From Pseudophaeomoniella oleicola (lineage: Eukaryota; Ascomycota; Eurotiomycetes; Phaeomoniellales; Phaeomoniellaceae): a DNA stretch of 64,000 nucleotides. The position numbers and the translations under genes are program-made. Where the stretch lies: contig QWDQ01000013.1 of assembly GCA_003868215.1 (NCBI GenBank), forward strand, positions 62,001 through 126,000, given 5' to 3'. Positions 35,001 through 45,745 of this stretch are shown here, piece by piece (the stretch's first letter is position 1; every line of letters starts with the position of its first letter). The notes beneath the pieces are model-generated. The model saw nothing but the letters and a program-made list of their open reading frames with translations. It did no database searches and was not told the origin of the DNA.

Positions 35001-35877
35001 CATCGGGACGTAATCTGGGAAGTTGCCTCTGCGCTGTGACTCGTCTTTGGGAGGGTATCTATCCAACAATACAGGTTCGAATTTGCGTTTGAGCGGATGA
35101 GTATGCGGGGAGATCTCAAGGGGTTCAGGATTAGGCACGACTGAATTGTATGTGCTCATGCGCCTCGACGTTTTGACCGAAACTATGATACAACTGTCAG
35201 CACCAACGCAGAGGATATAACACGGTGGGCCTACCGTTACGTGCCAGGCTCGATTGCCTCTTTACACTATTCATGTCCATGAAGCTCATACGCCGTCTGA
35301 CACTCCCGATACTCGACTTCAGCCCGGTAGGGGCTAACGTCTCATCTCCTTTGATCTTCAGCGTTTTCGGCCGCTGTCTTTGACGTGTTGAGCTCGTGAT
35401 CGCACCCGCACTCCGAGTGAGGTCAGTTAGAAAGGAATCTCGGTCGGCAGCGAAGCTCCGTAATGCGTCTTCAAAGTCGGCGTCATCGAGCATGGACAAA
35501 GATGGGGTGGGCTCTTGAGCCACTGGCCGAATGGTTGCGCTGCTCCTGTTACTGCCCCCTCCATCACGGCTGAGGCTCTTCAGTTGCTTAGAAGACGAGT
35601 TGGAAACCTTAGAAAATCTATTCCACGAATCGCTCATCGAACCACCCGAGGTTGGGCGGGGGGATTCCACCAGGGACGACCGCTCCTCGTCCTGGTCCTC
35701 CTCGATGGTATCCTCCACACCTCCTCCCGATAGATTGCCATTGTAGTGTATTTTGTCTCCCAATTGAGTGTAAGCCTTCAACAGGTCTGAGCTGTCCACG
35801 CCTGCAATCCAGAAGAAGTCTGCCAATGGTGTCGTCTGGATTTCTGGTCTCTTTGCCGCAGCCTTTGGAGGAGCCAT
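32058..35877 (-). CDS. DENN-domain protein with a C1 zinc-finger (predicted Rab exchange factor)
   Basis: Predicted guanine-nucleotide exchange factor for a Rab GTPase on endosomes or vesicles. Five exons: 35877-35235, 35182-34278, 34230-34171, 34120-32806 and 32752-32058, introns 47-53 nt, giving 1205 aa. uDENN begins near residue 15 (TTPLADFFWIAGVDSSDLL), then a Ser-rich linker and NFPDYVPMFAFPNDI. The core DENN follows: TDLYPLFRALSIPNILVLFE, on a 60-nt exon, then FLLAEARVILVSSHTSML and LLFPLKWAGVLIPVLP, with PYLIGIEKRY and DFVIVDLDNN. After a 300-residue disordered Ser/Pro region lies a C1-type finger at about 855-905 (HCLQWRPNDDRSTCLICEEK, then HGVFRCTGCGATAHNGC). dDENN-like sequence follows (VRAAFVRCFASLFYTYRKYL, AFNEFISDRE). 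The short third exon shows no ORF of its own and was placed by the family motif. Confidence 0.92.
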
Positions 35878-38118
35878 TGAGGATAATCAGTCGCAACAGT
35901 CTGGAAAATCGGGAAAAATTCCTAGTAGTCACGGTCCTGCCCTCATGATGAATTCGGTGATCGATATTGCAAGAGAAAATCCGCCCTACGCCCAGTGAGG
36001 ACTACGAGGTCTGAGTGAACGGCATCGATTATTATTGTTCTCCCGGTAATCAGGCGCGTGGAAGTGGGGTTTGGCTTTGGTGGTTCAGGGTTATCGACGA
36101 GTGTGGACCTCTGATGACAGAAAGCGTTTCCTGTCTGTGGTCTGGGCTATTATCGGGTGGGAAGCAAGGGATATACGACCAAGCTCTTCTAGAAAGTGAT
36201 GAAATGGCAATGGCAGGAAAAATATAAGGCAAAAGCTATCGCACAGTGAAAGAAAAGGATGATGGCCCACGGTCGGGCTGCTCCTGAAACAGTGAAACGC
36301 AATGGCAGACGCGCCTTTGTATCGCACATCCCTCCTCTAGACGCTTGTCTGCATGGGAAGATAGCAAGTGATATACTACATACTATGGTACGTAGCTCGG
36401 CGGTCAGGGGATCCCAATGGCATGATCGGCTGGAGCTCAACAGACAGGATAGGCATCCACCCCCATTGTTTTGTGCTTGAAAAGGGAAAGTCGAAGCTAG
36501 AAAAATCGACGGTTGTCTCGGTGTGTGTGCGGTTGCGTAGTTGTAAGGTATGATTCGGTATGTTGTCGCGGGAGGCTTACAGGATGCTTATGATACAGCG
36601 CACAGTTCAAAGCTTCTGGACTCTGTTTGGGCCCTTTGTCCTCTTTCAGGGGCGACAGGGGTACGATGTAGTGGTCGACCTCTTATCCAACCATTGAATT
36701 TGATTGAGTGCACTACAGGCACAGGCGTCATGTTTACTGTATTTGGGGGAGGGGGGGGAAGAGGGGGGAAATGGGTTACGTCTTTGCTTCTGTTATAATT
36801 AATTAGCTCCTTCTCTCTATTACTGTTCACGATATTGTGTCTAGACATGCCTTCATCCCCGTTAACCTCCTCTAACTTTACCCTCCACAACGATCTACAG
36901 ATACTGCCAAAGTCAACTTGTTTTTCTTTTTTGGATGTTGCTCTCTGCACTGAACAAGCTCAAGTCCAATCAGGAAGAGGTCGCGATGAGATGGCCGCGT
37001 TTGTTTATAGTTAAGAGGCGTACAGTAGTGCAGTGCCACAGCCTCCTCTTGTATGTACAGTAATGGGGATCAGCTGCGAGATATGCATGTCCAAGGACAT
37101 GGGCATGCACCGTCAAGGAGCACCAACAATCATGGATTCTTTTATCCAGCCAATTCGCTTACAAGACTACCTCAACGGTTCTTAGGACTTGACCACCTCA
37201 ATCAACGACATGAATATTGACAGTCTCTCAACATGCTGAATTGCGGTGATGGTGACTGATCTCTTTTGATAAGGCTGAGTAATTAAGTCCCCTATTATCA
37301 CCGTCCGTCCCTTCTTTCTCTCTCCCCGAACCTGCTGTTCACGGAAACGATTGAGCGAGCTATGATTCGGGATAACGACATACTACGTAGTACAGTATGG
37401 TAATGCGTATCTAAGTGGAGAGACGAGGTAATGGAGCCTTGCGAGGATGTTACAACATTAGCCGTGTTCAGGGGGTACGCCGGCGGAGCCTTGACTCTCG
37501 GTCGATTGGCGATCAATAGGCGATCTTTTGGCTTGATTCCAATCAGCTCCCGAGGCTCGTCAGGACATGGGATGTGGTCAATCGAGTCAAGGACATAATT
37601 AGTACAATCAATGTCAGGCATCTTAACGTGAGACGTCGTTGTTCGCATGTACGTAGTACTATGACAGTAGACAAGATGTTTCGCATAATTTTCATCCATT
37701 GGGATAGGATGCCGTTCTTCCGTCGTCGCAATCGCATGAAGATACAAGGATATCCTGGTCATGGTACACACAACACGGTACATAGTAATTATGCAAGATG
37801 GCAGGTACCACTACCCGACTACATAGTCTGTACCACTGTTGTTCTACTGTCACGTATCTTGTCGAGAATGCAGAGTACATGTACCACAATTGCCTGTTAC
37901 TACTGCGTAGTACATACGATATTTGATATTCTGCACCAGGGGCCCATAAGCGTGAAGATCATAAAGCTACTGTCTGTTATGTAGCCACTCAAGGTCACCG
38001 AGACCATATGTTGCCTTGATATCTGTTACCTTTCACAGTCTCGGCGGTCCCAAAACTCTAAATACCGATGAATTTCAGAACGACCGACCGTTGACCCATT
38101 CTGTATGGTAACTGTCTT
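35878..38118. other. 2.2-kb non-coding stretch
   Basis: DENN promoter on the left, MFS 3' region on the right. It contains G-rich runs at 36744-36770, a TACTACGTAGTA palindrome at 37381-37392 and several near copies to 37915. A 161-codon minus-strand frame at 37298-37783 was judged spurious. Confidence 0.5.
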
Positions 38119-40068
38119 CTATGCACCCCCGCCTGCCATGATAGCCTTGCCTTTGACACTTTTCATTTCGAACAGGAAGCTCAAGAAGAAGGCGATAACA
38201 GATGATGCAACTCCGATCAGGAAACAACGGGTGACAGCGATATTGTAAGCAAGCAGAACTCCAGGAAGCTGTTCTTTCGTCACCACATCCCGGAAGTGGG
38301 TCGCTCCGGCTGCGATAACGACCGCAACATTGGCCGTGGGGGCGTGTCGTGGGATCTGTTTGATGAGCTGATTGCTGAAAATATTCTCAGCAATACTAAC
38401 CCCAATGGCTCCTCCCATGCTGTTGAAGAATACGGCAACTGCATTGCCTGTTGCCATGTCCTTCTTGCTGAGGACAGTTTGCACGGCGACGAACGGTAGT
38501 TGAACGCAGATACCCGCTGCCACCCCCGCCAAAATCTGATATCCAATCCATTCACCTGCCCCTGAATTCACCTTCAACAGGTACAAAAGTCCTGCTCCAA
38601 CCGGGAAAAGAGCACTCCCGATCCAGATGAATGGGGTGTAATAGCCAACCTTGCTGACGAGAGCGCCAACTGGGATGGCTGCTAGGATGTTGCTGAGCAG
38701 GAAGGGAATGGTCCGGATACCTGATGTCTGTGCGGAGGTCCCGCGTACAGCTTGGAACCAGATAGGAACATCTAGAATCTTGTCAGCATTTGGACTAGGC
38801 AAAGACTGTTGGTACTTGCAGTAAACGATGACGTAGAGGGAAAGCGACAAACAGAACGAGAACAGCGCTACGGCTAGAACAGTCCTTTGCCTTATTACAA
38901 CCCTAGGCGGCAGCGTTGCTCGATCACCGCGCTTTGCTTGTATCACGAGAAAGACTGCGATAATCAGGGCAAAACCAAGGAAACAGCCCCAGACCTTCGA
39001 GTCACGCCAAGGGTACGTTGATCCTCCCCACTGCAGTGCCAGCAGAAGACAGACAACAGCAGAAATCAGAAACCCAGCACCAAGCAAATCCAATTCCAGA
39101 ACCTTTTCTTTCAAATTGAGCCTGCTCTCCCTTCGATCAGGGTTTTTGAAGAACGTAAGGACAGCGCCGACGCAGAGAGCACCGATCGGGAGATTTATGT
39201 AGAAACACCATCTCCATGACACTTTGTCAGTGAAAGCTCCTCCCAGAATCGGACCAACGATACTTGCGATCCCCCACATACTTGAGACAAGAGCAATGTA
39301 GATCGAGCGATCCCGAAGCGGGACTGAATAGCCGACGATGGTCAAACCCCCCGAGAAGATGCCAGATGCCCCAGCTCCCGCTATAGCACGTCCGATGATC
39401 AACATGGAGCTCGATGTAGCAGCACCACACAACACCGAGCCCAGTTCGAAGACGGCAACAGAAATGACATATGTGAGCTTAACGCTGAAGAACGTATAGA
39501 CCTTTCCTAGTGATGGCTGCAATGAAGCTGTCGTCAGAAGATACGCTGATCCGTACCAGCCAATATCGTCCAGGGAATCGAAGACCGTCGTGATCCTTGG
39601 AATTGCCGTTGCAATGATAGTGTTGTCTAAAGCTACTACAAAGGTCCCAAGACATAAGCCAAAGGTCAACAGGTACAGTGCAATACCTTTGGGGTACTTC
39701 GATTCGTCCTCGGGTCCTTCCGCGCTTGAGGAAGTCGTCGTCTTCGTCAATGTTGTTGAAATGGGTTCTGTCTTCTCTTCATGGTCATCGTCTGATCCGC
39801 CGTGCTCTCTTTGTCCTGTCCTAGGAAACTCGTCTATCCCGTTTCCCGCTGTCGCAGCAACGTTCGGCGCGCCCTCACTAAAGTTCGAATGTCTCGCTTC
39901 ACTAGTATCGACACGCAGACTCTGGGCAAGAGTGTTCTTCTCTCGTTCAGAACCTCCTACTACTGTAAAATCACCGCCAGCGTCGGCACCAGTCTCTATG
40001 GCCGACTGTTCGGTCTCAGCTGGTTTGGTACTAGCAGGCGCTTGGGCCTTCCTCCATGGCGATCTCAT
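38119..40068 (-). CDS. MFS drug/metabolite exporter, DHA2 (14-TM) family
   Basis: Predicted proton-driven exporter in the plasma membrane. The frame is open for 649 codons, but a 48-nt stretch at 38819-38772 has the marks of an intron: GCAAGT donor, GCTGAC branch-like sequence and TTCTAG acceptor. Removing it gives VIVYY|VPIWFQAVRGTS, which is the family sequence, and a 633-aa product. Exons are thus 40068-38820 and 38771-38119. The cytosolic N-tail of about 120 residues is Ser/Thr/Glu-rich. TM1 has TFGLCLGTFVVALDNTIIATAIPRI (motif D1 LDNTIIATAIP), then IGWYGSAYLLT, GRAIAGAGASGIFSGG (motif C-like) and WRWCFYINLPIGA. The late VPFVAVQTVL and AVFFNSMGGAIGVSIAENIF blocks are typical of toxin and drug pumps. 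No biosynthetic gene lies nearby, so the substrate cannot be guessed. Confidence 0.9.
   Translation of the reverse strand: MRSPWRKAQAPASTKPAETEQSAIETGADAGGDFTVVGGSEREKNTLAQSLRVDTSEARHSNFSEGAPNVAATAGNGIDEFPRTGQREHGGSDDDHEEKTEPISTTLTKTTTSSSAEGPEDESKYPKGIALYLLTFGLCLGTFVVALDNTIIATAIPRITTVFDSLDDIGWYGSAYLLTTASLQPSLGKVYTFFSVKLTYVISVAVFELGSVLCGAATSSSMLIIGRAIAGAGASGIFSGGLTIVGYSVPLRDRSIYIALVSSMWGIASIVGPILGGAFTDKVSWRWCFYINLPIGALCVGAVLTFFKNPDRRESRLNLKEKVLELDLLGAGFLISAVVCLLLALQWGGSTYPWRDSKVWGCFLGFALIIAVFLVIQAKRGDRATLPPRVVIRQRTVLAVALFSFCLSLSLYVIVYCKYQQSLPSPNADKILDVPIWFQAVRGTSAQTSGIRTIPFLLSNILAAIPVGALVSKVGYYTPFIWIGSALFPVGAGLLYLLKVNSGAGEWIGYQILAGVAAGICVQLPFVAVQTVLSKKDMATGNAVAVFFNSMGGAIGVSIAENIFSNQLIKQIPRHAPTANVAVVIAAGATHFRDVVTKEQLPGVLLAYNIAVTRCFLIGVASSVIAFFLSFLFEMKSVKGKAIMAGGGA
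38772..38819 (-). other. 48-nt GC-AG intron inside the MFS gene
   Basis: Donor GCAAGT, acceptor TTCTAG. Its length is a multiple of three and it holds no in-frame stop, so a naive reading adds 16 residues (KYQQSLPSPNADKILD region) in the middle of a TM helix. Confidence 0.8.
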
Positions 40069-40436
40069 AGTTCGTGGAGCTCACGGCGAATGTAATTTGC
40101 TATTCTTCCCTCGATGCCGCTTCGACCTCCGGTGTTGGATGCTGATCAATACGATGGCAAGTCACTATGTGATCAACCTGAAAACAGATGAAGTAGCGCA
40201 TATGGCACAACGTAAGAGAAGAATGTGAGGACAATTGCGAGACATGCGATCAAGTAGGAAAAGTAATAAGAGAAGGAGGAAGGTGTCTCAGTATAACGAT
40301 TACGGATGGTTGCATTTGACTTGCTCTTCCGACAAGGTAACAGCGCAGCAGGTCAAACCCGTTGCGATCAGGCTGACCATGTAAGTAAGACTGGAAATGA
40401 GATAACATATGCCAATGCCAATGCCAATGCCAGCCC

Positions 40437-40464
40437 GCCTGCCTGCCTGCCTGCCTGCCTGCCT
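40437..40464. repeat. (GCCT)n microsatellite
   Basis: Nearly seven GCCT units, running into CCTAGGTA. Confidence 0.95.
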
Positions 40465-41357
40465 AGGTACATCTGACAAGAGAAAAAACAAGGACATGAA
40501 CGGAGTGCATTTAGGCATAATCCTTGTAAGTAAGGTAATCAATCAGATTGAATAACATAGGCGGGGGAGGAGATCTACTGCTGACCATGACAATTGGATT
40601 GGTGGCCGCCTTCCCCGTCAAACCGTCCAGGTGACTTACTTGATTGATCTCGGGGTAAGTTAAGTTTTAAGGAGAAGAAGTGAATCTAGAAATCTGACTT
40701 TCGTCAAAACTCCACCAACCAACGCTTCACTCTTGTTCTGACCCCAGATTATCTTTCCTCTTCTTTGCCCCCCAACGCTCCTCCTCGTATCTTACAGTAG
40801 TTCCGTACACTATCCTGTTTAAAGCAGGTCACAGACGATAATTTCTCATGTCGGTCATATTTGATGGAACGCTGTTCGTGAAGTAGAACTTAGTCTGATT
40901 AATTTATTTTCGATCAGCGAATGGCTGGTCTTGCTGTCGGTCTACACACAGTACATCGGTTCAATGTTTGGGGCGTAAGATTATGTCGCTTGAGGCGTTC
41001 TGCAGGGGCGGAAAAGAATTGTGTCTGCGAAGCTGACTCTCGGGGGATATAAAGGACCCCGACTGCAAGTTAAGGTCTGCGAGGATTGGGGGCTCTTTCT
41101 TGGTGCACCACAATTCAACATGTGATCACTGCTGAAGCTGTACAATTGTGCTCTCTAGGAATGAACCCTGCTGCAATCGGACACAATCGACTTCGGGGCA
41201 TAGAGTATTAAACGTAGCATATTGTATTTGAATTGGTTACTACCTCAACTAACTCATCTACCGGAAGGTCATTCCAAAGCACGTACATGTCACACGCATG
41301 TGCCAGAATGTACCATCGTAGTTACTGAAGTCTGCAAGACGACGACCACACATCTGC

Positions 41358-41523
41358 TCAATCTACATCCGTAAAACCATCGAGCACTGATATGATCGTC
41401 TGTTCCTCCAGATATTCATCCAGGTCCTCCGAGACTGCCGTGCCTGCGACACTCGTGTATCCTGCTCTTGCGCTCATAGCCAACGACGTGTCGCTCCTCT
41501 CTCCACTAGAATAGTCGAGCGCT
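41358..41523 (-). other. Coding-like fragment, possible last exon
   Basis: A minus-strand frame ending at 41358 reads ALDYSSGERSDTSLAMSARA, then GYTSVAGTAVSEDLDEYLEE and QTIISVLDGFTDVD. Its acidic, well-mixed composition resembles a protein C-terminus. An AG (GATGCAAAG) sits just before it. No matching upstream exon was found, so it may be a real 3' exon, a remnant, or chance. Confidence 0.25.
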
Positions 41524-42256
41524 TTGCATCAAAAGCGCCGACAAGAATGTATGTAGCCACCCCTCCACAGTCCCATCTCATCGACAGAGGAAAAGGACCA
41601 TAGTATGTTGGGAAAAAGGAAGTAGCATAAGCTCAAGAATCGCTCGTGTTCTGCGAAGCCGGGAACGGAAAGAAGTCCACTGCCACTGTAAGTGAGGACA
41701 GCTCTCAGCAAGCCGCCAATGGCGGAGCTCCGGTGGATTTACAATACTTATATGTGAGGTATGTAAACCGCTACTGATGATGAAGAAAAAAAGAAAGAAG
41801 AAACCGAAAATCCCAGAAAGAAAATCGACTTTTATGTTGCGTGCCTCCCGAAAACGGGTCTAGCCTGAATTCTACGTAGCCTGACGCCGCTCTAATACAG
41901 TGGTTTAGAGCAGCTTCCTGATTTCCCAAAGCAGTTAAATGTATACAACCTTTCTTTTCTTTTGACCTCAGGTGTAACGGTTTAGATCTACAAAAGGCAA
42001 ATAAACACATATTGCTTTGAAAATCAAGTAGTCTTGTCTTCCCTTATATCTCGAGGGATCAATCCATGTGTCAATCCCAATATCAAACAGCAAGGAAGGG
42101 ATGCACGAGAAAGATATGCGATAGGAGAAGAACCCGCCAGAGTAAATGAGATTGAATAGAACATCATCACTTCCCTGAAGCTTTCGCAGAGAAAAACACC
42201 GTTCGTGTTTTCTCAGATTTCCCAGAGACCTTGCTCGATATAAAGCCAGGGCCCTT

Positions 42257-45200
42257 TTAAGTAATACTTCCATCTTCCAAGAACTTCAACCTTGTCCACC
42301 GGTCATCAAGAAGCCACTTGACGATGTCAGGAAACTGCTTCGCTTGCTCGAGGACGCTAACCCATTTGCCTTCGTGCTCATAACTCACCAAAGCGCCAGA
42401 GTCGATGAGTAATTGGACCAGTCGTAGACGGCCCATCCTTGCAGCTACCATCAAAGGAGTTCCCAGGTCGCCCCCAATGACATCGGGATTCGCCCCGTGC
42501 TTAAGCAGTAGCAATGCACGTTCGCCATGAAGCGCAGCATCATACAACGGTGCGAACCAGTGACTGGTCTGCTTGTTCAAAATTTGAGAGCTTCTTTCTC
42601 GGCCGAATTTCTTCAACAGGCGCTTCAAAAGGGACAATCTTATGAACCTTGCAGGAAAAGGACGCTCAAGGGTACCGTAGTCTCGATCCTCTGCTCCAAG
42701 CTCATGTCCACAGTTTAGCAAGTAGGTTTGTACAAAAGGAACATCATAACGCCAGCATTCGTCAAGTTGACCACTTTTGTAGAGCGAGAGATTCAAGCCC
42801 TTAGAGAGAAGCAGGCGAAGTTCTTGGACAGCATCCGATACCAAGATGTGACGCAAGTCTTCCCCGCTGATGTTCTCCTCTGGGCCCCGAAGACGACCAT
42901 AAAGCGTCATGTCTTTGTTTTTCAGCGCAATGCGACGAAGCGGACGTCCTGAGCGAGTACGAGAATGAGGGTTTGCCTCAAACTCTAACAAGATACCAGC
43001 TATTTGTGCCTTGCGCTTCTTGATAGCTACCCCTAATGGAGTTTGCATTCTAGGTTCGGGCGGTTCACAGATGCACCGGCCTTAAGGAGCAGATTGACAG
43101 CCTCAATTTTTCCCAAGTATACTGCGCAGTGGAGTGGAGTTATTCCCGTTGGGATTGTCCAATTGTGGAAGAAAGAGGGAGATCTCGTAGGTAGATCCAA
43201 CAAGTTCGGGCCTGTCAGCTGATATGATTTGTCTTTCAGTTTCGGTGCAAGCTCTGGCTGCGCTTCACCGTTCAGACTCGGCTCCGCGTCACAGAAACTT
43301 GATTCCCAAGACACACGAGTGCTCTCTAAAAGAGTTTCCAGGAAAGCGTTCTGTTTGTGCAGAATTGCCATGTGGATAGGATGCACAGCGGTCTCAACAA
43401 AAAGCAATGTCGGTTCTCTTTTGATAATCGCTGTGAAGGTCGTTATATCACCGTAAAGGGCAACATAATGTAAAGCTGTGTAGCGAGGATACCTATGGGC
43501 CTTGCAAGCTACACCTGCGACCGAGCCACCTTCGTTTATAATGAAGCGGGATATTTCCAGCTGCTTGTAATCTAGAGCATACAACAGAGGCAGGCAACTC
43601 CCGCATGGACCGCAAGGTGATGATAGGCAAGCCCCTTGTTCCATGAGGCGTCGGCAAAGGTATATATCTCCTCTTCTAATGGCAGCAGCTAGAGCCGACT
43701 GGAGACCCCACTGGAAATCTTTCTGGGCAATGGACGAAGAGGTTGTTGCATCTTCGATACCGTTAGACACTGTGAGATGTGAAGAGGTCAGGAATAGCTT
43801 ACCTTCTTTCAGTACTTTTGATCGCAGCAGACTTGCAACATCACGTTCATGGGTTTCAATCGCCCGAGCCCAAGGTGTAAACCCTTGCCTATCTATGGCT
43901 CGTATATCCGCACCTCGTTTGATCAGTTCTTCCACAATCTTGATTCTGCCAACTTCTGCAGCAAGGTGAAGAGCCGTGCTCCCCTCGTTATCACACATAT
44001 TTACGTCCAAAGCTTGTTCGACAAGAAGACGCTCCACAAATTCCACACATCCCTCACGAACGGCATTGAAAAAGAGGTCATGCATGACCTTTGGATTAAC
44101 GTAGGATTTACTCAACAGTAGGATTTACTCAACAGTAGGATTTACTCAACAACGATTCAACCATGGCCACAGCGGTTTTATTCCCTTGTTGAGTCTGTCT
44201 CATGAGAATCCTTTTATATAGCTCCATGCTGCTGTCGTGCAGATTCTCCTGTTTCACGAGGTCTATAATGTCTTTACCTGATACCAACAATTTCTCTAGA
44301 AAATCAGGATAGCACCGATGTCCGGCTTTGAGAAGGCGCTCTAGTAGGACTCGTCGATGTTCATTCGGGAAGTATGTGAAAGCAAGGTAGAGTGTTGACA
44401 CATGTTTACCTGACTTCCTGCAAGTCCACTGGTCATCAGCTTCTATCTCGGCTGGAATTAAAATATGAAGAATTTCGCTGACGACTTTTGCAATATCGAT
44501 GCCGAATTTTATTGTAATATATGCAGAGACTGTATCAAATTTAGAGAAAGCAAGGTATCCTAGAAGCGCACAGTGGATTGGAGAGCCTATTGGACTGGAC
44601 CATGCTGCTACGGGTTGTTGAGCCAAAATCCAAAAACACAGTCCTGGGAGCCGCAGAATTGCAGCGTAATGCAATGGTGAGATGAGATAGTAAGCTTCGT
44701 TCACAAGCTTGAAACGCTCATTGAAGATCCCAATCGATAGGTGTTCTTGTGCCCAAGAGTATAGGTGCCCTCTGTTTGATTCACTGAACAATTTCTGTAA
44801 CAGTGCCACGATCTCATGTTCAGTCTCAACTCCCCGAATAAGTCCTATGACTCCTAACGACCGGGCTGCCACTTTCCAGAACGGAAATTGAACCAGCCGA
44901 GCTTCCATGTCCGCCGCCGACAATCACGGGAAGCTGAAATCGGCATAACAGAGATATGTCAGAGAGGTGTATGCTTGGTACTTGCTAACGGTGTCTGATT
45001 CATGCCAAAAATGTGCTAATTCTGACCTGTCCTTCAACCATGCTGAAGTAAGAAATTCTTGGACAGTGAAATGAGCCAACTCTATGTTGTGACCATATCT
45101 TCGCACGAAGCTCCCACAGCATCGTAGAATGGTTTCAACATCAACAATTCCATGAGGGTCTGACCGGGTGGAGCCTGGCTCAACAGAAACCGCTTCACAC

Positions 45201-45745
45201 AGTAGTGGTATTTCCAACTGGCCACGAGCAACAATCCAATTCAAAGTACGGCGGACTAACGTCTGAGTCGTCTTGGGCTTTTCATTGACGATTTGCAGGA
45301 TTCGTTCATAGGAGGCATACAAGCCACGTGGCAGTGTTTGTAGAGCCGCAATGATCGCTTTGTCGGACGGTTCCTCGCATATAATATCTAATTGTAGCGC
45401 CACCCACCGGAACCTGTCGAGGTCAGAGTTGTTCCATCGTAGATTTTCATTGAGACCAAAACTTACATTCCTTGGGCGCCTTCTACGAGTTTATCCATGA
45501 TCTGGCCCTTCAAAGACACGTCCTTCAGATATAGTCATTTGACACTTCTCTTTATACTGATGGATCCATTCCACCACATCGTACGCTCCCTTCTCACGTA
45601 GATTATCTTTTAAGTTCTGTAGAGTCGTCAAGATTTCCGACGGTGTCAGATACCGCCAATCCGCACCTGGATCTTGGATCACATTGCTCAGTCCTTTGTA
45701 AATGATGTTTTTACACTGCGTTTCGATGCGTGAGGCGTCCATCAA
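42257..45745 (-). pseudogene. Degenerate NACHT-ankyrin repeat gene (NLR-like)
   Basis: Remains of a fungal STAND/NLR gene. The post-NACHT part reads GQIMDKLVEGAQGM|FRWVALQLDIICEE across a proper 53-nt intron (45466-45414, GTAAGT..CGACAG). The winged-helix-like region follows (LPRGLYASYERIL, RRTLNWIVARGQLEIPLLCE, LAHFTVQEFLTS). Then comes a long ankyrin region (TALHLAAEVGRIKIVEELIK, GITPLHCAVYLGKIEAVNLL, GTPLMVAARMGRLRLVQLLI). The reading frame is broken: an in-frame TGA at 44926-44924 between matching halves, a shift at the 17-bp triplication (44101-44151), and a one-base shift near 43048. The P-loop and most of NACHT are missing; upstream is only an 84-codon frame (45745-45491) in another phase with unknown sequence. 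Each broken piece keeps a good protein-like frame, so decay looks recent. Alternative: a sequencing or strain-specific state. Confidence 0.75.
44101..44151. repeat. 17-bp unit repeated three times, perfect
   Basis: GTAGGATTTACTCAACA three times without a mismatch. It lies at the junction of two minus-strand frames of the NACHT-ankyrin gene. With a single copy the flanking frames are in register; the two extra copies add 34 bp. Confidence 0.97.

Larger units (their letters stand above)
40069..42256. other. 2.2-kb gap between the MFS gene and the NACHT-ankyrin relic
   Basis: Holds a GCCAAT repeat at 40411-40431, a (CCTG)n run at 40437-40464 and one coding-like fragment near 41358-41523 listed separately. 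No other coding signal was seen. Confidence 0.5.

Noticed and set aside
37298-37783. 161-codon minus-strand ORF
   Set aside because: No recognisable motif; sits among palindromic TACGTA words; no nearby exon.
38119-40068. Secondary-metabolite cluster around the MFS exporter
   Set aside because: No synthase, oxidoreductase or pathway regulator lies on either side.
44924-44926. Programmed read-through of the TGA in the NACHT-ankyrin gene
   Set aside because: Two further frame breaks in the same gene make decay simpler.
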